NCBI RefSeq assembly: GCF_900475885.1
Contig: NZ_LS483429.1
Location: 1,488,001-1,552,000 of the forward strand
Direction: 5' to 3'
Length of the DNA: 64,000 bases
Source of the DNA: Haemophilus aegyptius
GTDB taxonomy: Bacteria > Pseudomonadota > Gammaproteobacteria > Enterobacterales > Pasteurellaceae
In this document: positions 36,589-45,540 of the stretch, in pieces
Numbering within the stretch: the first letter of the stretch is position 1
How the letters are laid out: each line of letters begins with the position of its first letter
Notes under the pieces: generated by a model
Told to the model about the DNA's origin: nothing
Database searches by the model: none
The model's input: only the letters and a program-made list of their open reading frames with translations
Made by a program: the position numbers and the translations under genes

Positions 36589-37362
36589 ATGAAAAATTTC
36601 GTTGCAGAAGCTAAATCAGGGCGCAAAATTCAATCAGGCGGTTGTGCGATTCATTGTCAGGATTGCAGTATTAGTCAGCTTTGTATTCCTTTTACCTTAA
36701 ATGAACAAGAATTAGATCAGCTTGATAATATCATAGAGAGAAAAAAACCGATTCAAAAGTCTCAAGTATTGTTTAAAGCAGGAGATTCTCTCAATTCAAT
36801 TTATGCTATTCGTTCTGGCACAATAAAAAGCTATACGATTAGTGAATCTGGCGAAGAACAAATTACTTCATTTCATTTGCCCGGTGACCTAGTTGGTTTT
36901 GATGCCATTACTCAAATGCAACACCCTAGTTTTGCGCAAGCTCTAGAAACGGCTATGGTATGTGAAATTCCTTTTGATATTTTAGATGATTTGGCAGGAA
37001 AAATGCCAAAACTACGCCAGCAAATTTTACGTTTGATGAGCAGTGAAATTAAAAGTGATCAAGAGATGATTTTATTGCTATCTAAAATGAATGCAGAAGA
37101 ACGTTTGGCTGCTTTTATTCATAATCTTTCTAAACGCTATTCTGCTCGAGGTTTTTCAGCAAAAGAATTTCGTTTAACAATGACACGTGGCGATATTGGT
37201 AATTATCTAGGTTTAACAGTAGAAACCATCAGCCGCTTATTAGGCCGCTTTCAAAAACTCGGCGTGATTAGCGTACAAGGCAAATATATTACAATCAATG
37301 ATTTAAATGGTTTAATTGAATTAACTGGTACGAATAAAACAAAAATTACATTAGTTAAATAA
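36589..37362 (+). CDS. fnr: Oxygen-sensing transcription regulator FNR
   Basis: A 257-residue CRP-family regulator. The N-terminal cluster [14 protein letters not shown] supplies Cys23, Cys26 and Cys32, and MVCEIPF the fourth ligand for the oxygen-labile [4Fe-4S] cluster. The cNMP-type barrel is followed by the helix-turn-helix [17 protein letters not shown], with the ExxSR DNA-reading residues of FNR. It switches genes for anaerobic respiration. A terminator follows at 37368-37390. Confidence 0.97.
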   Translation: MKNFVAEAKSGRKIQSGGCAIHCQDCSISQLCIPFTLNEQELDQLDNIIERKKPIQKSQVLFKAGDSLNSIYAIRSGTIKSYTISESGEEQITSFHLPGDLVGFDAITQMQHPSFAQALETAMVCEIPFDILDDLAGKMPKLRQQILRLMSSEIKSDQEMILLLSKMNAEERLAAFIHNLSKRYSARGFSAKEFRLTMTRGDIGNYLGLTVETISRLLGRFQKLGVISVQGKYITINDLNGLIELTGTNKTKITLVK

Positions 37363-37367
37363 ATTTA

Positions 37368-37390
37368 AGGCGTGAATATCACGCCTTTTT
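37368..37390 (+). terminator. Terminator of fnr
   Basis: AGGCGTG and CACGCCT form a short stem followed by TTTTT. Confidence 0.85.
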
Positions 37391-37483
37391 GTGCTTGATA
37401 AAAATAAATTTATCCAAATTAATCTTGTACCTTGCCATTTTTGCTATTCTTTTTTATCCTATGCCTCAATTTTGGAGGCTATT

Positions 37484-38413
37484 ATGAAATTTAAAAATAT
37501 TCTCGTTGTACTTAATCCCAGTGATGAAAAACAGTACGCCCTAGCTCGTGCAGTGCGTTTAGTTGAAGAACAAAAAAATGAAACTAAGGTAAAAATCACC
37601 GCACTTTTATCAGTCTATGATTTATCTTATGAAATGTCAGCTTTACTTTCTTCCGAAGAACGTTCAGAAATGCATCAACAAGTAATTGAAAAATACCGCC
37701 ATGCGGTTCAATATTACTTAGATAAATATGCAAATCCAGAAATTGAATTACAATCTCATATTGTGTGGAATAGCAATGAAGCTGATGCAATTAACGAAGA
37801 AGTAGAAAATAATAATTACGATCTAGTCGTAAAATATACCAAAGACGAAGAAAAACTGACGTCTCTTATCTTTACTCCCATTGATTGGCAACTTCTTCGT
37901 AAATGCCCTATTCCTGTCTTAATGGTTCGTGATGGCGATTGGAAACATCAACGCCGTATTCTTGTGGCGGTGAATGTTTCTGGAGAGCAAGAATATCAAG
38001 ATGAATTTAATCAAGAGCTGGTAGAAACAGGTATTTCACTCGCGGAAAATCTAAATCGTGGTAATGTCCATTTGGTGGCAGCCTACCCTTCCGCGCCAAT
38101 CAATATGGCGATTGATTTACCTGAATTTAATACTTCAGGTTATGAAAACGGTATTCGAGGTCAGCATCTTATTAATATGAAAGCTTTACGCCAAAAATTT
38201 GGAATTGATGAAGATCATACTCACGTACGCGAAGGTTTTCCAGAGGAAGTTATTCCTGAAGTTGCGAAAGAGATTGAAGCTGAATTAGTGATTTTAGGTA
38301 CAGTTGGTCGCACTGGTTTATCTGCTGCCTTATTAGGTAATACTGCAGAACATGTGATTAGTAAATTAAGTTGTAATTTATTAGGTATTAAACCATCTAA
38401 AAAAGACGATTAA
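37484..38413 (+). CDS. uspE: Universal stress protein UspE
   Basis: From the ATG at 37484, preceded by TTTGGAGGCTATT, the product is 309 residues with two tandem Usp domains. The first begins [20 protein letters not shown] and the second at about residue 158 ([11 protein letters not shown]). The second ends with the nucleotide-binding [20 protein letters not shown]. The open frame runs back to 37391, but that extension (31 residues) is not part of the family. It lies behind fnr, as in enterobacteria. Confidence 0.92.
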   Translation: MKFKNILVVLNPSDEKQYALARAVRLVEEQKNETKVKITALLSVYDLSYEMSALLSSEERSEMHQQVIEKYRHAVQYYLDKYANPEIELQSHIVWNSNEADAINEEVENNNYDLVVKYTKDEEKLTSLIFTPIDWQLLRKCPIPVLMVRDGDWKHQRRILVAVNVSGEQEYQDEFNQELVETGISLAENLNRGNVHLVAAYPSAPINMAIDLPEFNTSGYENGIRGQHLINMKALRQKFGIDEDHTHVREGFPEEVIPEVAKEIEAELVILGTVGRTGLSAALLGNTAEHVISKLSCNLLGIKPSKKDD

Positions 38414-38577
38414 AAACAGCCCTATACTACCCTTACATAGAAAAAATTCCTGAAGCGCGTTTAAAAATTTTTACGCCAATGGAAATTATTCATCAAGATG
38501 GTGAAAAACAAACCTTAGTTCAAAAAAGTGAAAACTATAAATATATGATTTATGTTTCAAATGAAGTATTATTTTAA
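38414..38577 (+). pseudogene. Unidentified gene fragment directly after uspE
   Basis: A frame without a start codon begins at the uspE stop and reads [18 protein letters not shown], then [19 protein letters not shown] and [12 protein letters not shown] to a stop at 38575-38577. It looks like the C-terminal end of a real protein. I do not recognise it. Its abrupt beginning at the uspE stop suggests a deletion. Confidence 0.4.
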
Positions 38578-38624
38578 ATGTAACAATTTTGTTACATTTA
38601 ATACATAAAAAATAAAAGGATCTT

Positions 38625-39540
38625 ATGCAAACTAACAATGAACTTTATCAACTTGCATTAGGCAATGTTGAATCAAATGGTTTAGTATCAAAAAATCAAT
38701 CAGATGCACAAAAACTTCGTTCTATCGGATATGTTGTATCTAAAATTGATATAGAACCCTGGTTTACCACCTACCCCAACATTAACTGGATTTGTTGAAA
38801 ATAAAGCAATTGAACTTTCAGCTTTTAATTTGGTTAGTTATTGTTTATCACTTGGGGTTTATCCTGTTGTTTATGAAGGTGAAAATGAAGGTAAATTATT
38901 ACGTCATGTTGTTCCTAAGCAAGGTTTAGAAAATCAGATTATCTCTTATGGTTCTAATGAAACATTTTTCCCTCATGTTGATAATCCCGATTTACGATTA
39001 CGAGAAGAAGATATGTTTAATGACGTTCCAACTTATATTCCAGATACATTAACCCTATTATGCTTAAAGCAACAAGAAGGTGTTGCAACTAGTATATTAT
39101 TACTTAGTGATGTTCTTAAGGATTTAGCAGAAGAAGAAAAATCTCTATTAGAAGAAAGTAAATTTATCATTAAGCGTCCTGCTTCTTTTGCTGGAGAGGC
39201 TGAAGTTCGTGATGTTCCTTTACTTATGAAATGTAAAGATGGTTCTTATATTTCTAGATTTGATTATCACAATATAGATACAGAAAGTCCTAAACATAAG
39301 GTAGTACTAGAGAAATTCAAAAAAAGTGCTATTGATCAAGATAAATGGATTTCTTTGTATTTGAAACCTGGTGAGATAGTAACATTTGATAACCAGAAAA
39401 CATTACATACAAGAAATGGATTCAAGGCAAAATTTGATGGGAATGACCGATGGTTAATTAGACTATTTGGTACCTATGATAAACCTCTCAAAGAATATTT
39501 TGTATCATCTGAATGTAATCATCATTTAAGAACTAAGTAA
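38625..39540 (+). pseudogene. TauD/clavaminate-synthase-like Fe(II)/2-oxoglutarate dioxygenase gene, frameshifted
   Basis: ATG at 38625 behind AAAAGGATCTT opens MQTNNELYQLALGNVESNG and runs to KIDIEP, then stops at 38796-38798. One extra C in the CCC at 38757-38759 explains this: with two Cs the frame continues IEPGLPPTPTLTGFVENK into the rest of the protein (304 residues in total). The second part holds the iron ligands in FFPHVDNPDL (HxD) and LHTRNGF (distal His) and the 2-oxoglutarate Arg in DRWLIRLFG. The substrate is unknown. It is followed by a TSUP transporter 9 bases later, a pairing that would fit sulfonate use. Confidence 0.8.
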
Positions 39541-39549
39541 GGACAAAAA

Positions 39550-40350
39550 GTGGAAAATTTATTTATCGATAATAGTATTATTGCTAACTATTTTATTCTT
39601 GGTATTTGTTTATTAGTAATAGCCTCTTTTGTAGCAGGTTATATTGATTCTATTGCTGGAGGTGCAGGCTTAATTTTAATTCCTGCATTCTTAATAGTTG
39701 GTCTTCCACCACAATTAGCATTAGGTCAAGAAAAACTAGTTAGTACTATTGGCACAATCGCTGCTATTAAAAACTTTATGCAAAGCAAATCTATAGTTTG
39801 GAAAATTATTCCCATAGGGATTGTTTCTGCATTATTAGGTGCCTACATTGGAGCAGAAGTTATTTTAATGCTGCCAACACATGTTATTAACTATATTATT
39901 TTTGCATTTTTACCTTTGGGTTTAGCTACCACTTTATTTAAAGGAAAATTGCTCAAGCAAGAAAATCAAGAGCAAGAAATTAAAAACTCAGCACTATCTG
40001 TTTTTATTACCTGTTTAATTGTTGGTTTTTATGACGGTTTCTTTGGGCCTGGTACAGGAAGTATTTTTATTATTGCGTTATTCTTAATCAATAAATTAAG
40101 TCTATTGCGTGCTTCTGCGACCTCCAAAATTTTTAATTTTTCCTCTAACATTGGTGCATTTGTATCTTTTGCTATTGCAGGTAAAATGGCATTTTTAATA
40201 GGTATTCCAATGATTATTGCCAACCTTGCAGGGAACCATGTTGGTAGTAAACATGCAATTCACAGTAATGGTAAAATTATCAAAAAAGTGTTGGTAATTA
40301 CCGTAGGCTTATTGATGTGTACTTTGGGGTACAAAGCCTTATTCGCTTAA
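39550..40350 (+). CDS. TSUP-family membrane transporter (TauE/SafE-like)
   Basis: A 266-residue protein with about eight membrane segments and the family repeat seen as FVAGYIDSIAGGAGLILIPA near residue 27 and FYDGFFGPGTGSIFIIAL near residue 161. TSUP proteins export sulfite, sulfoacetate or related anions. The start codon is GTG with AAGGACAAAAA upstream. It lies 9 bases after the broken dioxygenase gene, so both were one transcript. A terminator follows at 40356-40405. Confidence 0.82.
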   Translation: MENLFIDNSIIANYFILGICLLVIASFVAGYIDSIAGGAGLILIPAFLIVGLPPQLALGQEKLVSTIGTIAAIKNFMQSKSIVWKIIPIGIVSALLGAYIGAEVILMLPTHVINYIIFAFLPLGLATTLFKGKLLKQENQEQEIKNSALSVFITCLIVGFYDGFFGPGTGSIFIIALFLINKLSLLRASATSKIFNFSSNIGAFVSFAIAGKMAFLIGIPMIIANLAGNHVGSKHAIHSNGKIIKKVLVITVGLLMCTLGYKALFA

Positions 40351-40355
40351 TAAAA

Positions 40356-40405
40356 AAAGGGATTGAATACGTCTTAACAAGCGAGATTCAATCTCTTTTG
40401 TTTTT
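40356..40405 (+). terminator. Terminator of the TSUP transporter gene
   Basis: AAGGGATTGAAT pairs with ATTCAATCTCTTT around a 16-base loop, followed by GTTTTTT. Confidence 0.75.
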
Positions 40406-40470
40406 TCAACCTTACATCATTTTTTAAACTGTACTATCTTAGTCGTGCATATAAATATAGGAGAAACGAA

Positions 40471-41222
40471 ATGAAAACCGCATTAGTAACAGGGCAACCG
40501 CAGGCTTCGGCTTAGCCATTTGTAAATTACTGATTGCTTCGGGCTATAAAGTGATTGGCACGGGCAGACGTGCAGTTCGATTAGCAGAAACCCATTCACA
40601 ATTGGGCAATCATTTTCTACCACTTGCCTTTGATATTCGTGATGAACAAGCCACAATTAACGCTCTAAATACCCTTCCTGAAGGTTGGCAAGCGGTCGAT
40701 TTATTGGTGAATAATGCAGGTTTAGCGTTGGGATTAGAGCCAGCACATAAAGCGGATTTACAAGATTGGTATCAGATGATCGATACCAACATCAAAGGCT
40801 TGGTCACTATCACTCGCCTTGTGTTGCCTGATATGATTGCTCGTAATCACGGGCACATTATTAATTTGAGTTCGATTGCGGGAAATTACCCTTACGCTGG
40901 CAGCAATGTATATGGCGGAACCAAAGCCTTTGTGACACAATTTAGCTTAAATTTGCGAGCAGATCTTGCAGGCACTAAAATCCGTGTCAGTAATGTTGAA
41001 CCCGGATTATGTGGCGGTACGGAATTTTCTAATGTGCGTTTTCACGGCGATGATGAAAAAGCCGCAAAAGTGTATGAAAATGTGCAATCGGTTCAGCCTG
41101 AAGATATTGCGAATATTGTATTATGGCTTCATCAACAGCCTGAACACGTAAACATTAATCGTATTGAAGTAATGCCAACCGCACAATCTTTTGCGGGAAT
41201 GAGCGTTTCAAAAGAAAAATAA
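40471..41222 (+). pseudogene. ydfG: YdfG-type short-chain dehydrogenase gene, frameshifted near the start
   Basis: ATG at 40471 behind TAGGAGAAACGAA opens MKTALVTG and the frame then stops after a few codons. Adding one G to the GGG at 40492-40494 restores MKTALVTGATAGFGLAICKL and joins the long frame (250 residues). The remainder is intact: the cofactor site NNAGL, catalytic Ser in INLSSIAG and YGGTKAFV (YxxxK). YdfG enzymes oxidise serine, 3-hydroxypropionate and similar 3-hydroxy acids with NADP. The Gly-rich NADP loop is the part affected. The deletion may be a sequencing error. Confidence 0.85.
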
Positions 41223-41238
41223 AATCATAGGAAAAAAT

Positions 41239-42435
41239 ATGTCAGACACACTTCTTAACCCTTATTTTGGCGAATTTGGCGGAATGTATGTGCCAGAAAT
41301 TTTAGTGCCTGTTTTAAAGCAATTAGAACAAGCCTTTGTGGAAGCTCAAAATGATCCTACATTCCAAGCAGAATTTGCTGATTTACTCAAAAATTATGCG
41401 GGCAGACCGACCGCACTTACTCTTTGTCGCAACCTAACAAAAGGTACTAAAGCGAAAATCTATCTTAAACGTGAAGATTTATTACACGGTGGTGCGCACA
41501 AAACCAATCAAGTGTTAGGGCAAATTTTACTGGCTAAACGTATGGGCAAAACACGTATTATTGCCGAAACAGGTGCAGGTCAGCATGGTGTTGCGACAGC
41601 CCTTGCTTGTGCTATGTTAGATATGCCATGCCGTATTTATATGGGCGCAAAAGATGTTGAGCGTCAATCGCCGAATGTATTTCGTATGCGTCTAATGGGC
41701 GCAGAGGTAATTCCTGTACAAAAAGGCTCTTGCTCTTTAAAAGACGCTTGTTGTGAGGCTATGCGTGATTGGTCAGCAAACTACGAAACTACCCATTATT
41801 TACTTGGAACCGCAGCAGGTCCGCATCCCTTCCCTACGATTGTGAGAGAATTTCAAAAAATGATTGGGATTGAGACTAAACGTCAAATTCTCGAACGAGA
41901 AGGTCGTTTACCTGATGCAGTGATTGCTGCGGTTGGCGGTGGTTCTAACGCAATTGGCATGTTTACTGATTTTATTGATGAACCAAATGTTCGTTTAATT
42001 GGTGTTGAACCTGCGGGGAAAGGTATTGAAAGCGGTGAACATGGCGCACCATTAGGTCATGCAAAAGTTGGCATTTATTTCGGGATGAAATCCCCTTTAA
42101 TGCAAACCGAAGATGGTCAAGTAGAGGAATCCTACTCTGTTTCAGCTGGGTTAGACTTCCCTTCTGTTGGGCCTCAACATGCTTATTTACAAAGTATTGG
42201 ACGTGCAGAATATCCAAGTATTACTGATGATGAAGCATTGAATGCTTTCCAAGAGTTAGCTAAACATGAAGGCATTATTCCTGCATTAGAAAGCTCACAC
42301 GCTCTTGCTCAAGCCTTAAAAATGATTCATCAAGAACCTAACAAAGAACAAATTTTAGTCGTGAATTTATCTGGACGTGGCGATAAAGATATTTTCACCG
42401 TAAATAAAATTTTGACAGAAAAAGGAATAAAATAA
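41239..42435 (+). CDS. trpB: Tryptophan synthase beta chain
   Basis: A 398-residue pyridoxal-phosphate enzyme that joins indole with serine. The Lys-containing motif is [15 protein letters not shown] and the phosphate-binding loop [13 protein letters not shown]. It begins 16 bases after the ydfG frame and its stop overlaps the trpA start by one base. It is separated from trpEGDC by 15 kb, the split arrangement typical of Haemophilus. Confidence 0.97.
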   Translation: MSDTLLNPYFGEFGGMYVPEILVPVLKQLEQAFVEAQNDPTFQAEFADLLKNYAGRPTALTLCRNLTKGTKAKIYLKREDLLHGGAHKTNQVLGQILLAKRMGKTRIIAETGAGQHGVATALACAMLDMPCRIYMGAKDVERQSPNVFRMRLMGAEVIPVQKGSCSLKDACCEAMRDWSANYETTHYLLGTAAGPHPFPTIVREFQKMIGIETKRQILEREGRLPDAVIAAVGGGSNAIGMFTDFIDEPNVRLIGVEPAGKGIESGEHGAPLGHAKVGIYFGMKSPLMQTEDGQVEESYSVSAGLDFPSVGPQHAYLQSIGRAEYPSITDDEALNAFQELAKHEGIIPALESSHALAQALKMIHQEPNKEQILVVNLSGRGDKDIFTVNKILTEKGIK

Positions 42436-43244
42436 TGAGCCGTTTTGAAACTCAATTTGCTGCGCTTAAAGCAAAAAGTGAAGGATCATTTGTTCCTTTC
42501 GTTACCTTATGTGACCCTACTTTTGACCGCTCTTTTGAGATTATTTGTACGCTTGTAGATAGCGGCGCAGATACTTTAGAGCTTGGTTTTCCTTTTTCCG
42601 ATCCGTTACTCGATGGCCCCGTGATCCAAGCGGCGAATAATCGCGCTTTAACTGCGGGACATAGCACTGAAGATAGCTTTAAGTTATTAGAAAAAGTGCG
42701 GTCAAAATATCCAGAGATTCCGATTAGCTTATTACTTTGTGCCAATTTAATTTTTGCCAAAGCTTTAGATGCTTTTTATCAACGCTGTGCAGAAGTAGGT
42801 GTTGATGCTGTGCTTGTAGCAGATATTCCGTTACTCGCAAAAGAAGATTATGTGCAAGCAGCTAAAAAACACGGCATTCAACCCGTCTTTATTTGCCCGC
42901 CAAATGCGGACGAGAAAACTATTCAAGGCGTAGCGAAAAATAGCGAAGGCTATACCTATTTAGTCTCACGTGCAGGCGTAACCAGTGCTGAAAATCAAGC
43001 TCACGCAGCAAATTTAGATACCCTTATAGAACAACTTAAAGCCCACAATGCCCCGCCAATTTTACAAGGCTTCGGCATTGCACAGCCTGCACAAGTTAAA
43101 GAAGCCTTAGCTTTGGGGGTGGCTGGTGCGATTTCAGGTTCGGCAACGGTGAAAATAATTGAGCGAAATTTAGATAATCAAGCGAAATTGCTCGAAGAAC
43201 TTGGTGCGTTTGTAAGAGAAATGAAACAAGCAACCAAAGGCTAA
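42435..43244 (+). CDS. trpA: Tryptophan synthase alpha chain
   Basis: A 269-residue TIM barrel that releases indole from indole-glycerol phosphate. The catalytic Glu is in [15 protein letters not shown] and the Asp in [10 protein letters not shown]; the phosphate loop is QGFGI and GAISGSA. It overlaps trpB by one base, ensuring equal synthesis for the alpha2beta2 complex. The last uptake signal before the type IIB island is inside it (42694-42702). Confidence 0.97.
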   Translation: MSRFETQFAALKAKSEGSFVPFVTLCDPTFDRSFEIICTLVDSGADTLELGFPFSDPLLDGPVIQAANNRALTAGHSTEDSFKLLEKVRSKYPEIPISLLLCANLIFAKALDAFYQRCAEVGVDAVLVADIPLLAKEDYVQAAKKHGIQPVFICPPNADEKTIQGVAKNSEGYTYLVSRAGVTSAENQAHAANLDTLIEQLKAHNAPPILQGFGIAQPAQVKEALALGVAGAISGSATVKIIERNLDNQAKLLEELGAFVREMKQATKG

Positions 43245-43261
43245 ATTAAGTAAAGAAAAAC

Positions 43262-43316
43262 AAACGGTTAAATTTTCTGATTTTGTTGAAAAATCAAGGA
43301 AATTTAACCGTTTTTT
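43262..43316 (+). terminator. Terminator of trpBA
   Basis: AAACGGTTAAATT (43262-43274) pairs with AATTTAACCGTTT (43301-43313), followed by a T run. An inner stem TGATTTT/AAAATCA extends it. Confidence 0.88.
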
Positions 43317-43365
43317 ATTTATAATTTCAAAATTTTATTGACATTCATAAATTAAGGACGAAAAA

Positions 43366-43476
43366 ATGGCACTGCACAAACTTAACGTTAATTGCAAGCA
43401 AAAAATTGTAAATTTTTCAAAAAATCTCACTGCTTTCACTTCTATATTAAATAAATGCGGAGGCTTAAATGGCTAA
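43366..43476 (+). CDS. Short ORF overlapping the start of the type IIB restriction gene
   Basis: ATG at 43366 behind TAAGGACGAAAAA, a strong ribosome site, opens 36 codons: MALHKLNVNCKQKIVNFSKN then LTAFTSILNKCGGLNG. Its stop lies 5 bases inside the next gene, whose ATG (43469) it overlaps. This arrangement would couple translation of the restriction gene to the short frame. A -35-like TTGACA lies just upstream at 43339. I do not recognise the peptide. It may be a leader, or a remnant of a control gene. Confidence 0.4.
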   Translation: MALHKLNVNCKQKIVNFSKNLTAFTSILNKCGGLNG

Positions 43477-45529
43477 GTCTCCGTCAAAAATTCAATCGGT
43501 TGAACCGAACATTGCTAATTTAGCAAACGGCTGGTTAGCCTCGTATAAACTCAACTATAAATTAGAGCAAGAACAATTAAATACGGAAATTGATAAAGCT
43601 TTAGATGCTTACTTCAGCAAAAATGGAGGTGTTGGCGGAAATCGCCCTGATGCAAAATTATTATTGCGTTCAAATATTACTCAAAAAGATTACCCTATTC
43701 TTATTGAATATAAAGGTTATAAAGATAAATTAGCCAAACTAGATGCGGATGGCAATGTTGAAAATCGTTCGGCTAAGAATGAACCTATATTTAAAAATAT
43801 CAATGGATATGCAGTAAATGGTGCCGTGCATTATGCCAATGCATTATTACATCATACAAGTTATACCGATATTATTGCGATTGGTATGACGGGTTATAAA
43901 GAATCTCATACAGATAAGCTGTGCTATGAAATTGGCGTATATTATGTATCTAAAGCAAATTTAGGTATTGGGCAAAAAATAGGGAAGTTTTCAGATTTAT
44001 CATTTTTAGCTCCAGAGCATTTTGAAGATTTTATTACACAAGTAAATAATCTTTCTTTATCTCACAATGAATTAGAAAGAATAAAAGCTAAACGTGAAAA
44101 TGAAATAGATGCTAGTTTGACAAAACTAAATAATGATATTTATCAGAATGAATCTGGATTAGGAGAGAATGATAGGGTTTATTTAGTTGCAGCATCTATT
44201 ATGGCAACTTTAGGTGTCCAAGGTAAGGTTTCTCCGCTTGAAAAAGAAGATTTAAAATCTAAAACAGAAGAAGGGGAAAGAGATGGTGATATTCTAATCA
44301 GAAAAATAAATGCTTTTTTATCAGCTAAAAATTTACCTCAGGAAAAGAAAAACTTAATTATTCGAACATTATCAAATACTGTTTTGACAGAGAATATCAA
44401 CAAAGTTGTTGATGGAGAAAGTCAATTAAAACGAGTATTTATAAAAATTGTTGATGATTTGGGTATTTATTACAAAATTGGCTTAACTACCGATTTTACA
44501 GGAAAATTATTTAATGAAATGTATTCTTGGCTTGGATTTAGTCAAGATAAATTAAATGATGTTGTTTTGACACCGTCTTATGTTGCAACGCTTTTAGCTA
44601 AATTAGCTCGTGTAAATAAAGATTCTTATGTGTGGGATTTTGCAACGGGGTCGGCAGGTTTACTTGTTGCGGCAATGAATGAGATGCTAATTGATGCTAA
44701 AAACAGCATTACATCTCGAGATGAATTACGTCAAAAAGAAGCTCATATCAAAGCCCATCAATTATTAGGTGTTGAGATCTTATCTAGCGTATATATGTTA
44801 GCCATTTTAAATATGATCTTAATGGGAGATGGTAGCTCAAATGTATTAAATAAAAACTCATTATCTGACTTTGAAGGAAAAGGATTTGAAGATAAAGCAT
44901 TTCCAGCGGATGCCTTTATTCTGAACCCTCCTTATTCTAAAGAAGGTAACGGTATGATCTTTGTTGAAAAAGCCTTGAATATGATGAACAAAGGTTATGC
45001 AGCGGTTATTATTCAAGATTCCGCTGGAACAGGTAAAGCAAAAGAAATTAATCAACGTATTCTGCAAAAACATTCTTTGATTGCAAGTATAAAAATGCCA
45101 GCTGATATATTTATTGGTAAGTCTAGCGTGCAAACAGCAATTTATGTGTTTAAAGTTGGCGAAAAACATGAAGAAAAACAACTGGTAAAATTTATCGATT
45201 TTACAAATGACGGTTACAAACGCTCAAGCCGTAAAAAAGCGAAAGCCAGTACAAATTTACGTAATGTTGATCATGCAACAGAACGTTATCAGGAGTTAGT
45301 TGATTTAGTGAAATTTGGTAAAGGAGAATTAAATCACTTTACTGAAAATGAATATATTGAAGATAAAATCTCGGTATCAGGCGATAATGCTGGTTGCGAT
45401 TGGAATTTCACTCAACACAAAAAAATTGATACTAAACCTACCCTTGCTGATTTTAAGAAAACCGTTGCCGATTATTTAGCGTGGGAAGTTTCACAATTAT
45501 TAAAAAAGGAAAGTGAACAGGGAAAGTAA
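43469..45529 (+). CDS. BcgI-like type IIB restriction-modification subunit (nuclease + N6-adenine methylase)
   Basis: A 686-residue two-domain protein. The N-terminal part has a PD-(D/E)xK nuclease pattern: RPDAKLLLRSN with Asp61 and LIEYKGYKD with Glu80 and Lys82. The methylase domain has the AdoMet site WDFATGSAGLLVAAMNEM near residue 391 and the catalytic NPPYSKEG near residue 486, as in HsdM/N6-adenine methylases. A nuclease fused in front of an HsdM-like methylase, with a separate specificity protein, is the BcgI layout of type IIB systems. No HsdR helicase gene follows. The DNA is AT-rich and free of uptake signals. The recognition site cannot be read from sequence. Confidence 0.8.
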   Translation: MAKSPSKIQSVEPNIANLANGWLASYKLNYKLEQEQLNTEIDKALDAYFSKNGGVGGNRPDAKLLLRSNITQKDYPILIEYKGYKDKLAKLDADGNVENRSAKNEPIFKNINGYAVNGAVHYANALLHHTSYTDIIAIGMTGYKESHTDKLCYEIGVYYVSKANLGIGQKIGKFSDLSFLAPEHFEDFITQVNNLSLSHNELERIKAKRENEIDASLTKLNNDIYQNESGLGENDRVYLVAASIMATLGVQGKVSPLEKEDLKSKTEEGERDGDILIRKINAFLSAKNLPQEKKNLIIRTLSNTVLTENINKVVDGESQLKRVFIKIVDDLGIYYKIGLTTDFTGKLFNEMYSWLGFSQDKLNDVVLTPSYVATLLAKLARVNKDSYVWDFATGSAGLLVAAMNEMLIDAKNSITSRDELRQKEAHIKAHQLLGVEILSSVYMLAILNMILMGDGSSNVLNKNSLSDFEGKGFEDKAFPADAFILNPPYSKEGNGMIFVEKALNMMNKGYAAVIIQDSAGTGKAKEINQRILQKHSLIASIKMPADIFIGKSSVQTAIYVFKVGEKHEEKQLVKFIDFTNDGYKRSSRKKAKASTNLRNVDHATERYQELVDLVKFGKGELNHFTENEYIEDKISVSGDNAGCDWNFTQHKKIDTKPTLADFKKTVADYLAWEVSQLLKKESEQGK

Positions 45530-45540
45530 TAAACCCTCGC

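Noticed and set aside
37391-37483. Extended start of uspE
   Set aside because: The extension starts within the fnr terminator, and a strong GGAGG site precedes the ATG at 37484.
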